Below the pieces are notes generated by a model. It saw only the letters and a program-made list of their open reading frames with translations, was not told the DNA's origin and did not search any database. Shown here piece by piece: positions 18,381 to 25,738 of a stretch of 57,798 nucleotides of DNA. Numbering within the stretch: the first letter of the stretch is position 1; each line of letters begins with the position of its first letter. A program made the translations under genes and the position numbers. Source of the DNA: Bacteroidota bacterium (lineage in GTDB: Bacteria > Bacteroidota > Bacteroidia > AKYH767-A > JAHEYN01); the NCBI GenBank assembly GCA_947448795.1, contig CANFOZ010000009.1, forward strand, positions 1 to 57,798. The letters run 5' to 3'.

Positions 18381-19247
18381 TTAATGAATATTCATGATGG
18401 TAAACATGCCGTTCGGATGAACACCGCCACCAGATACGGCAACCAAGTTGTGATCATGCACACTGTAACGACCCAATTTATCCGGAGTGATTTCTATGAC
18501 TACGCTCTCCATACTTTTAATTGGAAAGGTATCCTTGCTCGCATTCACTTGGATATTGCCTGCGCTGCTTCGTATAACAGTACCATGAAATCCATGGATA
18601 TGGATCGAATGTTTTGATTGGCCCGTGTTGCTTATATAGATGCGATAAGGCTGTCCTAACGACACATCAACCGTAGCCAAAGAATCGTTCTGAATATCCG
18701 GATAGCTTACACCATTTACCGTAAAAAAATCCGGGTCGTACACACTCCAATCGACAGCATTGCCAAGGGCTATCGCATTGTTATAGCTACTTTGATGCTC
18801 CTTTAAATTCCAACTGTAATTAAAAGATGTAGCTGCACTTAGCACCAAAATTTGTCCTGCCAATCCCATGTATCGATTGCTCGGCGCATCCGAAGGATCG
18901 TAATAAATAAAAGCCCCATCCTGCGGAAAATACCAAGTATGCTGCACAGAATCAGAAGGAGCGATGGTTAATAGGCCTGGAAAACCTTTAATCGCAAAGT
19001 CGTGAAAAGCGGTGTCCGTGTTATGCACATTCAGGCTCAAGGAATCGCCACTGTTAATTTGAAGAGTCGCATTAATTCCACTAAACAAAACGCTATCGTT
19101 ATAAGATAGAACAGGGAATGTGGTGCCGCTAACGGTTTGCATAAGGCCGCGGTTGATGAATACGTCAACATGCACCGTAGCGGCCCTGCCAACAAGGCAA
19201 TGCAGCATAATGACAAAAACAACGAGTGCGCACTTTCGCATGCTCAA
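18381..19247 (-). CDS. Exported two-domain cupredoxin protein lacking the type 1 copper cysteine
   Basis: A 288-residue exported protein (signal peptide up to about residue 22) with two cupredoxin domains resembling multicopper oxidases. The C-terminal domain has HIH (His 216/218) and HDH (264-266) followed by His 277 and Met 281. In normal oxidases the second motif is HCH; here the cysteine is replaced by Asp 265, so a classical type 1 copper site cannot form. There is no sorting domain, unlike the next gene. It lies 13 bases after the CstB-like gene and 2 bases before the sorting-domain cupredoxin gene. It may complement that protein structurally or bind copper only at the histidines. Confidence 0.75.
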   Translation of the reverse strand: MSMRKCALVVFVIMLHCLVGRAATVHVDVFINRGLMQTVSGTTFPVLSYNDSVLFSGINATLQINSGDSLSLNVHNTDTAFHDFAIKGFPGLLTIAPSDSVQHTWYFPQDGAFIYYDPSDAPSNRYMGLAGQILVLSAATSFNYSWNLKEHQSSYNNAIALGNAVDWSVYDPDFFTVNGVSYPDIQNDSLATVDVSLGQPYRIYISNTGQSKHSIHIHGFHGTVIRSSAGNIQVNASKDTFPIKSMESVVIEITPDKLGRYSVHDHNLVAVSGGGVHPNGMFTIMNIH

Positions 19248-19260
19248 TTTGTGTTGAAAA

Positions 19261-20658
19261 TTAGGCCATATTCAATGTCGGAACAACCACCGTTACATCG
19301 GTGTTTTTTATCTTTCCAAAGCCCCCGTAAACATTCTTCACATTATGAATACCATGGGCCTTAAGAATAGAAACAGCAATCATCGAACGATAACCACCGG
19401 CGCAGTGCACGAGGCATTCCTTACTATGATCGAAGAGGTTCAATTGCGAAGCAAGATCTTGCAAGCCCACAAGCTGCGCGCCTTTGACAAAGCCGCTTTG
19501 AACTTCACCCGGCTTACGAACATCGAGGATGCCGTGTTTTCCATCTTTGCAAAGCGTGGCAAATTCTTCGGGCGTAACGGATGAAACATGATCCATTCCT
19601 TTGCCCGCTGCTACCCAAGTAGCAAATCCACCGTCAAGATACCCAATCACCTTCTCAAAACCGACGCGAGTCATACGAAGAATAGCCTCCGCCTCGGTGC
19701 CCGGAGTGGTTACCAAAACCACTGCGCGATTGAAATCGAGCAGCGTACCCACCCAAACTGCGAACTGTCCATCTAAGCCGATATTGATGGCTCCTTTAAT
19801 GAAGCCTTGCTCAAACTCGTCTGCTTTTCGCGCATCTAAAACGATCGCCCCGTGTGCCACTTCATGCTCAAGCTCGGCTACAGTTAAGGATTTATTATTT
19901 CGAGCTACCACGGCCTCCACATTTTCATAGCCCATCTTGTTGATGCGTGCATCAGCGAAGAAATAAGCCGGTGGCTTTGGAATATCTGCTGTTAGCGTCT
20001 TGATAAACTCCTCACGCGTTGCCGCTTTGAGCGCGTAGTTCGTGCTCTTCTGATGACCAATAGTACTCCAGGTTTCTTTGCCAATGTTCTTTCCACAGGC
20101 AGAACCAGGACCGTGTGCAGGATATACCAACACATCGTCGGCAAGCGGTTTAATGTATTTTGCGAGCGAATCGTAAAGCATACCCGCCATATCGCTTGGC
20201 GTTAGCTTTACCGATGCATCCAACAAATCGGGGCGACCCACATCACCGACAAACAAGGTATCACCGGTAAAGATGCAATGCTCCTTGCCTGTCTCATCAG
20301 AAAGCAAGAAGCAAGATGATTCTTGGGTGTGCCCCGGTGTGTGCAATACTTTGATCGTTAATTTTCCAAGATGAAACACCTCTCCATCCTCGGCAACGTG
20401 ACTTTCGAAGCCTGTTTTGGCCGTAGGACCGTATATAATTGGAGCCCCTGTTTGCTTCGACAGATCGAGGTGACCAGAAACAAAGTCCGCGTGAAAATGC
20501 GTTTCGAAGATATACTTAATGGTCGCATTACGCTCCTTGGCGATAGCCAGGTAAGGTGCTGTTTCGCGCATCGGGTCGATGATGGCTGCGACGCCCTCAG
20601 ACTCGATATAATAGGCCGCTTCTGCAAGGCAATTGGTGTAAAGTTGCTGGATATACAT
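19261..20658 (-). CDS. CstB-like persulfide dioxygenase fused to two rhodanese domains
   Basis: A cytoplasmic enzyme expected to oxidise glutathione-type or low-molecular-weight persulfides to sulfite and to move sulfane sulfur. Residues 1-245 form a metallo-beta-lactamase fold with THFHADFVSGH (His 54, His 56, Asp 58, His 63), HTPGHT and FTGDTLFVGDVGRPD, typical of the ETHE1/CstB non-haem iron site. Two rhodanese domains follow. The first has no cysteine in its active loop (VLVTTPGTEAEA); the second has HCAGGYRS with Cys 419. This dioxygenase, dead rhodanese, live rhodanese order is that of CstB. It is the first gene of an operon with the two cupredoxins. Confidence 0.9.
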   Translation of the reverse strand: MYIQQLYTNCLAEAAYYIESEGVAAIIDPMRETAPYLAIAKERNATIKYIFETHFHADFVSGHLDLSKQTGAPIIYGPTAKTGFESHVAEDGEVFHLGKLTIKVLHTPGHTQESSCFLLSDETGKEHCIFTGDTLFVGDVGRPDLLDASVKLTPSDMAGMLYDSLAKYIKPLADDVLVYPAHGPGSACGKNIGKETWSTIGHQKSTNYALKAATREEFIKTLTADIPKPPAYFFADARINKMGYENVEAVVARNNKSLTVAELEHEVAHGAIVLDARKADEFEQGFIKGAINIGLDGQFAVWVGTLLDFNRAVVLVTTPGTEAEAILRMTRVGFEKVIGYLDGGFATWVAAGKGMDHVSSVTPEEFATLCKDGKHGILDVRKPGEVQSGFVKGAQLVGLQDLASQLNLFDHSKECLVHCAGGYRSMIAVSILKAHGIHNVKNVYGGFGKIKNTDVTVVVPTLNMA

Positions 20659-20675
20659 GGTGTGAATTTATCATT

Positions 20676-20707
20676 CAAAGGTACGCATTAAACCGCTTTT
20701 GGTCCAA
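20676..20707 (-). promoter_or_regulatory. Promoter of the CstB-like/cupredoxin operon
   Basis: On the minus strand TTG (20707-20705) is followed after 21 bases by TACCTTTG (20683-20676), a full match to TAnnTTTG. The operon start codon is at 20658. Confidence 0.5.
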
Positions 20708-20709
20708 TT

Positions 20710-20746
20710 TTTGAAAGTGCGGCTTCCATTATTATTAATACCTTTG
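20710..20746 (+). promoter_or_regulatory. Promoter of the lipoprotein/radical SAM pair
   Basis: TTTG (20710-20713) precedes TACCTTTG (20739-20746) with a rather long spacer of 25 bases. The ATG is at 20772. Its upstream element abuts that of the divergent operon. Confidence 0.4.
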
Positions 20747-20771
20747 AAAATCGGACAAAACCTTTGAAATC

Positions 20772-21959
20772 ATGAGAAAACCACTCATTTTACTCTTTCT
20801 GACCGCGCTCCTTTGGACCGCCTGCAGCACCTCGTCATCATTAGAGCGAAAAGGACGCTACGACGAATCGATCAGCAAATCCGTTAAAGCGCTGAAAAAA
20901 AACGCCTCCAAACAAAAAGAAATCCTGGTCATTGAAAAAGCGTATACCGAAGCCATGGAACGCGACAGCCTGCGCATTCTATTCCTAAAAAAAGAAGGCC
21001 GTCCCGACAGTTGGGAGCAAATCTTCTCGCTGTATTCGGACATGAAAAACCGCCAGAACAAGGTGCGCCCACTTCCTTTGCTGCGCATCACCGATAAAAA
21101 CTTCAAGACCCTGCGTGTCGTAAATTTTCACTTGCGCAGCTACGACGAAGAAATTATTCAATCGAAACAAAAAGCCGCCGACTACTACTACGCCCACGCA
21201 CTGAACTTGATGGAGCGCGGTGGCCGTCAGAACGGACGTGATGCCTACGAAGAACTTAGCAGAGTGAAAGCGTTTTATTCCGATTACAAAGACATCGACA
21301 CCCAACTCAACAAAGCCGAAGCCATGGGCATCAGTTATGTTTTGCTTCGCGTAAAGAACAACACCCATACGGTCATTCCGCAAGACCTTGAAGATGATTT
21401 GCTGAAAATCGCTCCAGGCGGCATGAACGAACGCTGGATTCGCTATTACTCAAAGGAAGCACAGGGTGTGAACTACGACTTCATTGTACTCATCAATCTT
21501 CGACAGATCGATGTTTCTCCAGAAAGCGTGCGCGAGCATAAGATGAGCGAAAGCCGCGAAGTGCAAGACGGTTGGCAATATGTGAAGGATGCCCGAGGCA
21601 ATGTGATGAAAGACAGTTTAGGCAACGATATTAAAGTACCAAAGACGAAAGTTATCAATTGCGATGTGATCGAAACGGTGCAAAACAAAACAGCCCGAGT
21701 TGGAGGAACCCTTGATTTCATAAATGCTGCAAACAACGCACTTTTGCGCAGCTTTCCACTGGCCGCCGACTCCAAGTTCGAAAACAACGCACTCGTTCCT
21801 TTTGGAAACATCGACGCGTTAAGCCCTGAAACGCGCAAACGATTAGGCGGTCAACCCTTGCCCTTCCCGAACGACCTAGACATGATTCATCAGGCCTGCA
21901 GCCATTTAAAGGATTTATCTAAGAGCATCGTGGTGCAGAACGACAACATCTTGAACTAA
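20772..21959 (+). CDS. Lipoprotein of 395 aa, function unknown
   Basis: The N-terminus MRKPLILLFLTALLWTAC is a lipoprotein signal with the lipobox cysteine at residue 18. The mature part is charged and mostly helical. TPR-like helices run to about residue 190 (RYDESISKSVKALKK; AADYYYAHALNLMERGG), followed by a mixed domain with YDFIVLINLRQIDVSPESV. I recognise the general type from Bacteroidota but no named function. The radical SAM gene begins 8 bases after its stop, so the pair is likely one transcript from the promoter at 20710-20746. Confidence 0.75.
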   Translation: MRKPLILLFLTALLWTACSTSSSLERKGRYDESISKSVKALKKNASKQKEILVIEKAYTEAMERDSLRILFLKKEGRPDSWEQIFSLYSDMKNRQNKVRPLPLLRITDKNFKTLRVVNFHLRSYDEEIIQSKQKAADYYYAHALNLMERGGRQNGRDAYEELSRVKAFYSDYKDIDTQLNKAEAMGISYVLLRVKNNTHTVIPQDLEDDLLKIAPGGMNERWIRYYSKEAQGVNYDFIVLINLRQIDVSPESVREHKMSESREVQDGWQYVKDARGNVMKDSLGNDIKVPKTKVINCDVIETVQNKTARVGGTLDFINAANNALLRSFPLAADSKFENNALVPFGNIDALSPETRKRLGGQPLPFPNDLDMIHQACSHLKDLSKSIVVQNDNILN

Positions 21960-21967
21960 GCATAGCA

Positions 21968-22990
21968 ATGAATAGAAACCTAGCCGATGGATTACGTTTT
22001 TTATCCAAACAAAGTCCACGGCGACTTTGGAACATCGCGCAGGTTGTAAGCAGTTTCTATGTGTCCAAATGGACGGGCAGGGTCATCCATAAAGGACTTC
22101 CTATTAGCATTTCCTTCGAGCCAACAACATCCTGCAACCTGCGTTGTCCCGAGTGCCCAAGCGGTTTGCGCTCCTTCACCCGCCCAACGGGCATGCTGCA
22201 GGAGACGCTGTTCAAAAAAACGATCGACCAGCTGGCACCTACCTTGTCGTACCTTATTTTTTATTTCCAAGGAGAGCCCTACCTGAATCCAAACTTCTTG
22301 GATTTAGTTAGCTATGCCGCTGGCAAAGGCATTTACACCGCCACCTCGTCGAACGCGCATTACCTCAACGACGACAACGCCCGTAAAACCGTGGAGTCGG
22401 GACTTGATAGACTTATCATCTCCATCGATGGTACCACGCAAGAAACCTACGAGCAGTACCGCATTGGAGGCAGCTTAGAAAAAGTTCTGGAAGGAGCTAG
22501 AAACATTGTGAAGTGGAAGAAAAAGCTAGGGTCAAAAACGCCACACACCATCTTCCAATTTTTGGTGGTGAAGCCCAACGAACATCAAATTGAAGAAGTA
22601 AAAAAACTGGCGCGCGAGATTGGTATCGACGAGGTGGGACTCAAGACCGCACAGATTTATGATTATGAGCAAGGCAGTCCGCTCATTCCCGAGCAGGAGC
22701 AATATTCGCGCTATGCAAAACAAGCCGATGGCAGTTACAACATTAAAAACACCTGGGACAACAGTTGTTGGAAGCTTTGGCATTCGTGTGTGATTACTTG
22801 GGATGGCACGGTGGTGCCCTGCTGCTTTGATAAAGATGCGCATCATCGAATGGGAGACCTCAAGACACAGACGTTCGAAGAGCTATGGACGAGTTCTGAA
22901 TACAAGACCTTTCGTTCTTCGGTGCTGCGCTCACGCAGCGAGATCGAGATGTGCAGGAACTGCACGGAAGGTACGCAGGTTTGGGGCTAG
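21968..22990 (+). CDS. Radical SAM/SPASM domain protein
   Basis: A 340-residue radical SAM protein. The cluster motif is CNLRCPECPSG (CxxxCxxC, about residues 57-67). The C-terminal SPASM-type domain has a cysteine set in SCWKLWHSCVITWDGTVVPCC and CRNCTEG that would bind auxiliary 4Fe-4S clusters. SPASM proteins modify peptides, sugars or other substrates. No small precursor peptide was found beside it, so the substrate is unknown. It is cytoplasmic and probably co-transcribed with the preceding lipoprotein gene. Confidence 0.85.
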   Translation: MNRNLADGLRFLSKQSPRRLWNIAQVVSSFYVSKWTGRVIHKGLPISISFEPTTSCNLRCPECPSGLRSFTRPTGMLQETLFKKTIDQLAPTLSYLIFYFQGEPYLNPNFLDLVSYAAGKGIYTATSSNAHYLNDDNARKTVESGLDRLIISIDGTTQETYEQYRIGGSLEKVLEGARNIVKWKKKLGSKTPHTIFQFLVVKPNEHQIEEVKKLAREIGIDEVGLKTAQIYDYEQGSPLIPEQEQYSRYAKQADGSYNIKNTWDNSCWKLWHSCVITWDGTVVPCCFDKDAHHRMGDLKTQTFEELWTSSEYKTFRSSVLRSRSEIEMCRNCTEGTQVWG

Positions 22991-22999
22991 AGCGGAGTG

Positions 23000-23018
23000 C
23001 GTCCCGAGGCCGCGGGAC
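23000..23018. repeat. Short GC-rich hairpin, possible terminator
   Basis: GTCCCG (23001-23006), a 6-base spacer and CGGGAC (23013-23018) form a 6-bp stem 10 bases after the radical SAM stop. No T-run follows directly. It resembles hairpins at 24249-24268 and 47534-47549. Confidence 0.4.
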
Positions 23019-23042
23019 TGACGAAGCCATCATTTTATTTGT

Positions 23043-23079
23043 AATCGGCTGTTTAATTTATACTTTTCACTTTCTACTC
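23043..23079 (-). repeat. Copy 1 of a dispersed purine-rich repeat
   Basis: Read on the minus strand it is GTAGAAAGTGAAAAGTATAA, then ATTAAACAGCC. Related copies lie at 25674-25712, 39925-39960 and 47377-47413. It directly precedes the acetyltransferase ATG at 23082. Confidence 0.55.
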
Positions 23080-23081
23080 CC

Positions 23082-23498
23082 ATGCTCCTACGCCCCGCCA
23101 ATGAATACGAGTTGCCCCTGATTCTCAGGGCAGCGGCGGCTTTCGACCTCGATGTGCAATGCCCTAACTACCGTCAGTTTATGGTTGCCTTAAAAGAAAA
23201 TGCAGTAGTTGGCTTCGGCCGCATTATCCAACACAGCGGATTTTCGGAGCTCGCCACGCTTGGCGTGATAGCAGAAGAGCAAGGCAAGGGAATCGGCAGC
23301 CAGCTAGTAAGGGCGCTTGCTGAAAGGGTACACCATGAACCGCTTTATATCGTTACTGTGCTACCTATCTTTTTTGAACGCTTGGGCTTTCAAGTAAGCG
23401 ATGCAAGCCTTGTTGAATTTATACCCAAAATTCGCTTCTGCGAAGCGTTTGGCTTTACACCCGACGAGATTAAGCTAATGCAGCTTTTGAAGGCTTAA
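23082..23498 (+). CDS. GNAT family N-acetyltransferase
   Basis: A 138-residue acetyl-CoA-dependent acetyltransferase. The acetyl-CoA loop is GVIAEEQGKGIGSQLVRALAE (about residues 65-85), fitting the Q/RxxGxG/A pattern. The C-terminal half has FFERLGFQVSDAS. The substrate cannot be predicted. Its last 29 bases overlap the end of the convergent FkbM-type gene. Confidence 0.88.
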   Translation: MLLRPANEYELPLILRAAAAFDLDVQCPNYRQFMVALKENAVVGFGRIIQHSGFSELATLGVIAEEQGKGIGSQLVRALAERVHHEPLYIVTVLPIFFERLGFQVSDASLVEFIPKIRFCEAFGFTPDEIKLMQLLKA

Positions 23499-24204
23499 AG
23501 AAGAAATTTTGAGTTTGCTGCGTACCGTTGAAATCAGCCAGCAATCCGTTTTCAAGCACCTGAATTTGATAGTCAAGCGAACGCATAATCGCAAAGCAGC
23601 GATGCCGATTTTCGTTGTCCCAAAGCTCGCAATAGATAAGCGGCTTGCAGCGCTTAAGCAAGGCGCGACCACCTTCCAACACCTGCGCCTCGAAATTCTC
23701 CACATCCATCTTGATTGCAGCGATTGAAATGGATTGAAGTTCGGCGATATCATCGAGTCGTTTTACAGGCACAGTAAACACATCACCTTGTTCATCGGAA
23801 GGACCTTGTACCATGTGCGATAGACCTTGCATGCGCACCGAAGCCATGCGAGGCATAATCATCTGCGCTTGTCCTTCGCGATCACCAAGCGCCACGTCCA
23901 ACACCTTTACGTTGTTTAAGCTATATCGAGAAACGACACTGCGAAGCGCTTTCAAATTATGCGGAATGGGTTCAAAAGCAAACACCTTGCTGTGTGGCAA
24001 ACGAGCCAAGGGAACTGTCATAATGCCGATGTTAGCACCGATATCCAACACCGTGCTGCCCTCTTCAATCATCCCCAGAAAGTGGAAGAAATCGTTCTCC
24101 TTGCGATCCATACGCAAGGTGCGGATCTTAAAAAGAGAAAAGCACAGCAGATAGGTATCGAAGCCAAGCAGGCGCTGCAAAAAGGCTTGTATGCGTTTTT
24201 TCAC
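23470..24204 (-). CDS. FkbM family methyltransferase
   Basis: A 244-residue S-adenosylmethionine-dependent methyltransferase. Motif I is VLDIGANIGIMTVPLA (about residues 53-68) and is followed by VFAFEPIPHNLKALRSVV. The acidic segment AAIKMDVENFEAQVLEGG is characteristic of FkbM proteins. These usually O-methylate sugars or polyketides; the substrate here is unknown. The glycosyltransferase 1.5 kb away could be linked functionally, but this is inference. The 3' end overlaps the convergent GNAT gene by 29 bases. Confidence 0.88.
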   Translation of the reverse strand: MKKRIQAFLQRLLGFDTYLLCFSLFKIRTLRMDRKENDFFHFLGMIEEGSTVLDIGANIGIMTVPLARLPHSKVFAFEPIPHNLKALRSVVSRYSLNNVKVLDVALGDREGQAQMIMPRMASVRMQGLSHMVQGPSDEQGDVFTVPVKRLDDIAELQSISIAAIKMDVENFEAQVLEGGRALLKRCKPLIYCELWDNENRHRCFAIMRSLDYQIQVLENGLLADFNGTQQTQNFFFKPSKAALA

Positions 24205-24248
24205 GCAGCGAAGGTAGAAAAAGGGATTGAGAAGCAGAATGGGATTAA

Positions 24249-24268
24249 GTTCCGATAGCTATCGGAAC
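24249..24268. repeat. 20-bp perfect palindrome
   Basis: GTTCCGATAGCTATCGGAAC is self-complementary over 20 bases. It lies 45 bases upstream of the FkbM-type gene and 150 bases past the end of the sulfurtransferase gene. It is either a terminator-like hairpin or a dispersed repeat. Confidence 0.7.
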
Positions 24269-24302
24269 GATAGCGCGGAACGATGGCGCGGAACGATGGC
24301 GC
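24264..24302. repeat. 13-bp tandem repeat, three copies
   Basis: GGAACGATRGCGC is repeated three times (24264, 24277, 24290). It overlaps the end of the palindrome and runs into a GC-rich stretch (GGGGCGGGCTTGGCGCAGGC) ending about 24325. AT-rich DNA begins immediately afterwards. Confidence 0.85.
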
Positions 24303-24418
24303 GGGGCGGGCTTGGCGCAGGCGGGGATAAAAGTACTAAAATTCAAATTTAGCAAAATGATCATTAGTATTCCGAATGCTCAATTTAGCACTAAAGCCCC
24401 ACTTTTGAAAAACCCACG

Positions 24419-25270
24419 TTAGTCGTTCGTTTTTTTAATCTGTTTATTATTTCTGCTCCACTCACTCCAAGAGCCAACGTATAAGTTTGGTATTTTCATT
24501 TCCGCATAGTCTAATGATAGTATAGTGTGGCAAGCTGTTACTCCTGAACCACAATGAATTACTATATTTTCAGCATTTATTTCTCCAAATAATGTATCAT
24601 ATTTAGCTCTTAATTCGTTTGGCTTAAGGAATAAACCACTTTCGTCTAAATTTTCCGTAAATGGAATATTTATCGCACCGGGAATGTGTCCTGCAATTAT
24701 ATCTATTGGTTCTGTTTTTCCATCATATCGGTCTTTGTCTCTAACATCAACTATTAAATATTTTGAATTTTGAGATGCTTTTTCAACCTCGTTAATTTTT
24801 ATTGTTGGCAAAGTCCATTGGTCAAATAGATATGGTTCGGAAGTTTTTTTAATGTTTTCAGTTTTCGAACTCATTGGGAAATCTTTTTCTTTTGCATTCA
24901 TTAATCCACCATTTATTACTTGTACTTTTTCGTGTCCAAATGATTTTAGCATCCACCAAAATCGTGCTGAAGCATTTGAGCCATTTTTATCGTCATAAAT
25001 AATAATATGCTTGTCAGCGGAAATGCCAAAATCTGTCAACGTTTTTGCAAAGTTTTCTAGTTCGGGTAATGGGTGGCGTCCACCGTCCGAAAAGTCTGTT
25101 TTAATATCTGCCAATTGAGAATTTAGGTCAACAAAAAAAGCACCTTCTAAATGTTCTGTTTCGTAGTTCGCTTTAGCATTTTTACTATTGCTTACATCGA
25201 ATATCATCACTTCTGGATTTTTGTATATTTTCATTAATTCTTCCACTTCTATTATTGGTGATATTCTCAT
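24419..25270 (-). CDS. Thiosulfate/3-mercaptopyruvate sulfurtransferase, AT-rich and probably acquired
   Basis: A 283-residue cytoplasmic sulfurtransferase with two rhodanese domains. The active-site loop in the C-terminal domain is HCGSGVTACHT, and CGSGVTA is the 3-mercaptopyruvate sulfurtransferase type. Base composition is much more AT-rich than in the neighbours, with many ATA, TTA and AAA codons visible, which points to recent transfer. The stop codon TAA is embedded in GACTAACG, and the upstream flank (minus strand) has GCAAACCGTTGTGC, a cassette-like arrangement described in the findings. It stands between the 13-bp tandem array and the 54-bp tandem array. Confidence 0.92.
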   Translation of the reverse strand: MRISPIIEVEELMKIYKNPEVMIFDVSNSKNAKANYETEHLEGAFFVDLNSQLADIKTDFSDGGRHPLPELENFAKTLTDFGISADKHIIIYDDKNGSNASARFWWMLKSFGHEKVQVINGGLMNAKEKDFPMSSKTENIKKTSEPYLFDQWTLPTIKINEVEKASQNSKYLIVDVRDKDRYDGKTEPIDIIAGHIPGAINIPFTENLDESGLFLKPNELRAKYDTLFGEINAENIVIHCGSGVTACHTILSLDYAEMKIPNLYVGSWSEWSRNNKQIKKTND

Positions 25271-25450
25271 GTTTTCTTTAAATTTCTATTTCTGTCGGTA
25301 GTTCTGCAAAATGAAGCACAACGGTTTGCTATCCGCCAAATATAAGCAAAAAACTGATTATCAAGGGATTACACTTGCGCTATTTTTTCACGCATTGCCT
25401 ATATTTTGCAAACCCGCTCCTGCTTTAGCGGTTGTCCGAAGTCGCAGGCC

Positions 25451-25643
25451 CCGATGGCTGAGTAACGAAGTGTATCGAAGTCCGGTGGCTGAGCCTGTCG
25501 AAGCCCGGTGGCTGAGTAACGAAGTGTATCGAAGCCCGGTGGCTGAGCCTGTCGAAGTCCGATGGCTGAGTAACGAAGTGTATCGAAGCCCGGTGGCTGA
25601 GCCTGTCGAAGCCCGGTGGCTGAGCGATGAAGTGTATCGAAGC
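25451..25643. repeat. 54-bp tandem array made of alternating 31-bp and 23-bp units
   Basis: Units of 31 bases (CCGRTGGCTGAGTAACGAAG, then TGTATCGAAGY) start at 25451, 25505, 25559 and 25613. Units of 23 bases (CCGGTGGCTGAGCCTGTCGA, then AGY) start at 25482, 25536 and 25590. Every unit shares CCGRTGGCTGAG at its start and TCGAAG near its end. The period of 54 is divisible by three, so open frames run through it, but these look non-coding. The whole 25271-25738 stretch holds no gene I can support; this array and a purine-rich repeat explain most of it. Confidence 0.9.
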
Positions 25644-25673
25644 CCAGGGACCGGCCTATTCATCATTAATATC

Positions 25674-25712
25674 GGCTGCTTCTTTCGACTTTTATACTTT
25701 CGACTTTATACT
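25674..25712 (-). repeat. Copy 2 of the dispersed purine-rich repeat
   Basis: On the minus strand it reads AAAGTCGAAAGTATAAAAGT, then CGAAAGAAGCAGCC. It lies 30 bases beyond the 54-bp array, separated from it by an AT-rich TAATGATGAAT segment like that in the other copies. Confidence 0.55.
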
Positions 25713-25734
25713 GAATAGAGGTTTCGTACCTTCG
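25698..25734 (+). promoter_or_regulatory. Candidate promoter of the glycosyltransferase, almost touching its ATG
   Basis: TACCTTCG (25727-25734) is one mismatch from TAnnTTTG and ends 4 bases before the ATG at 25739. The nearest upstream element is TTTCG at 25698-25702. If used, the mRNA would be leaderless or nearly so. Confidence 0.3.
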
Positions 25735-25738
25735 CTGC

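Noticed and set aside
17137-19247. A single multicopper oxidase gene split by a frameshift
   Set aside because: Each reading frame has its own signal peptide, start and stop and a two-domain layout, so they are two genes.
25451-25643. CRISPR array
   Set aside because: There are no unique spacers. The two unit types alternate and share sequence, and no cas gene is present.
25311-25718. A 135-aa frame through the tandem array, with an 18-residue repeat beginning RWLSNEVYRSP
   Set aside because: The 54-bp period is divisible by three, so several frames stay open on both strands. There is no signal, no family and no support outside the repeats.
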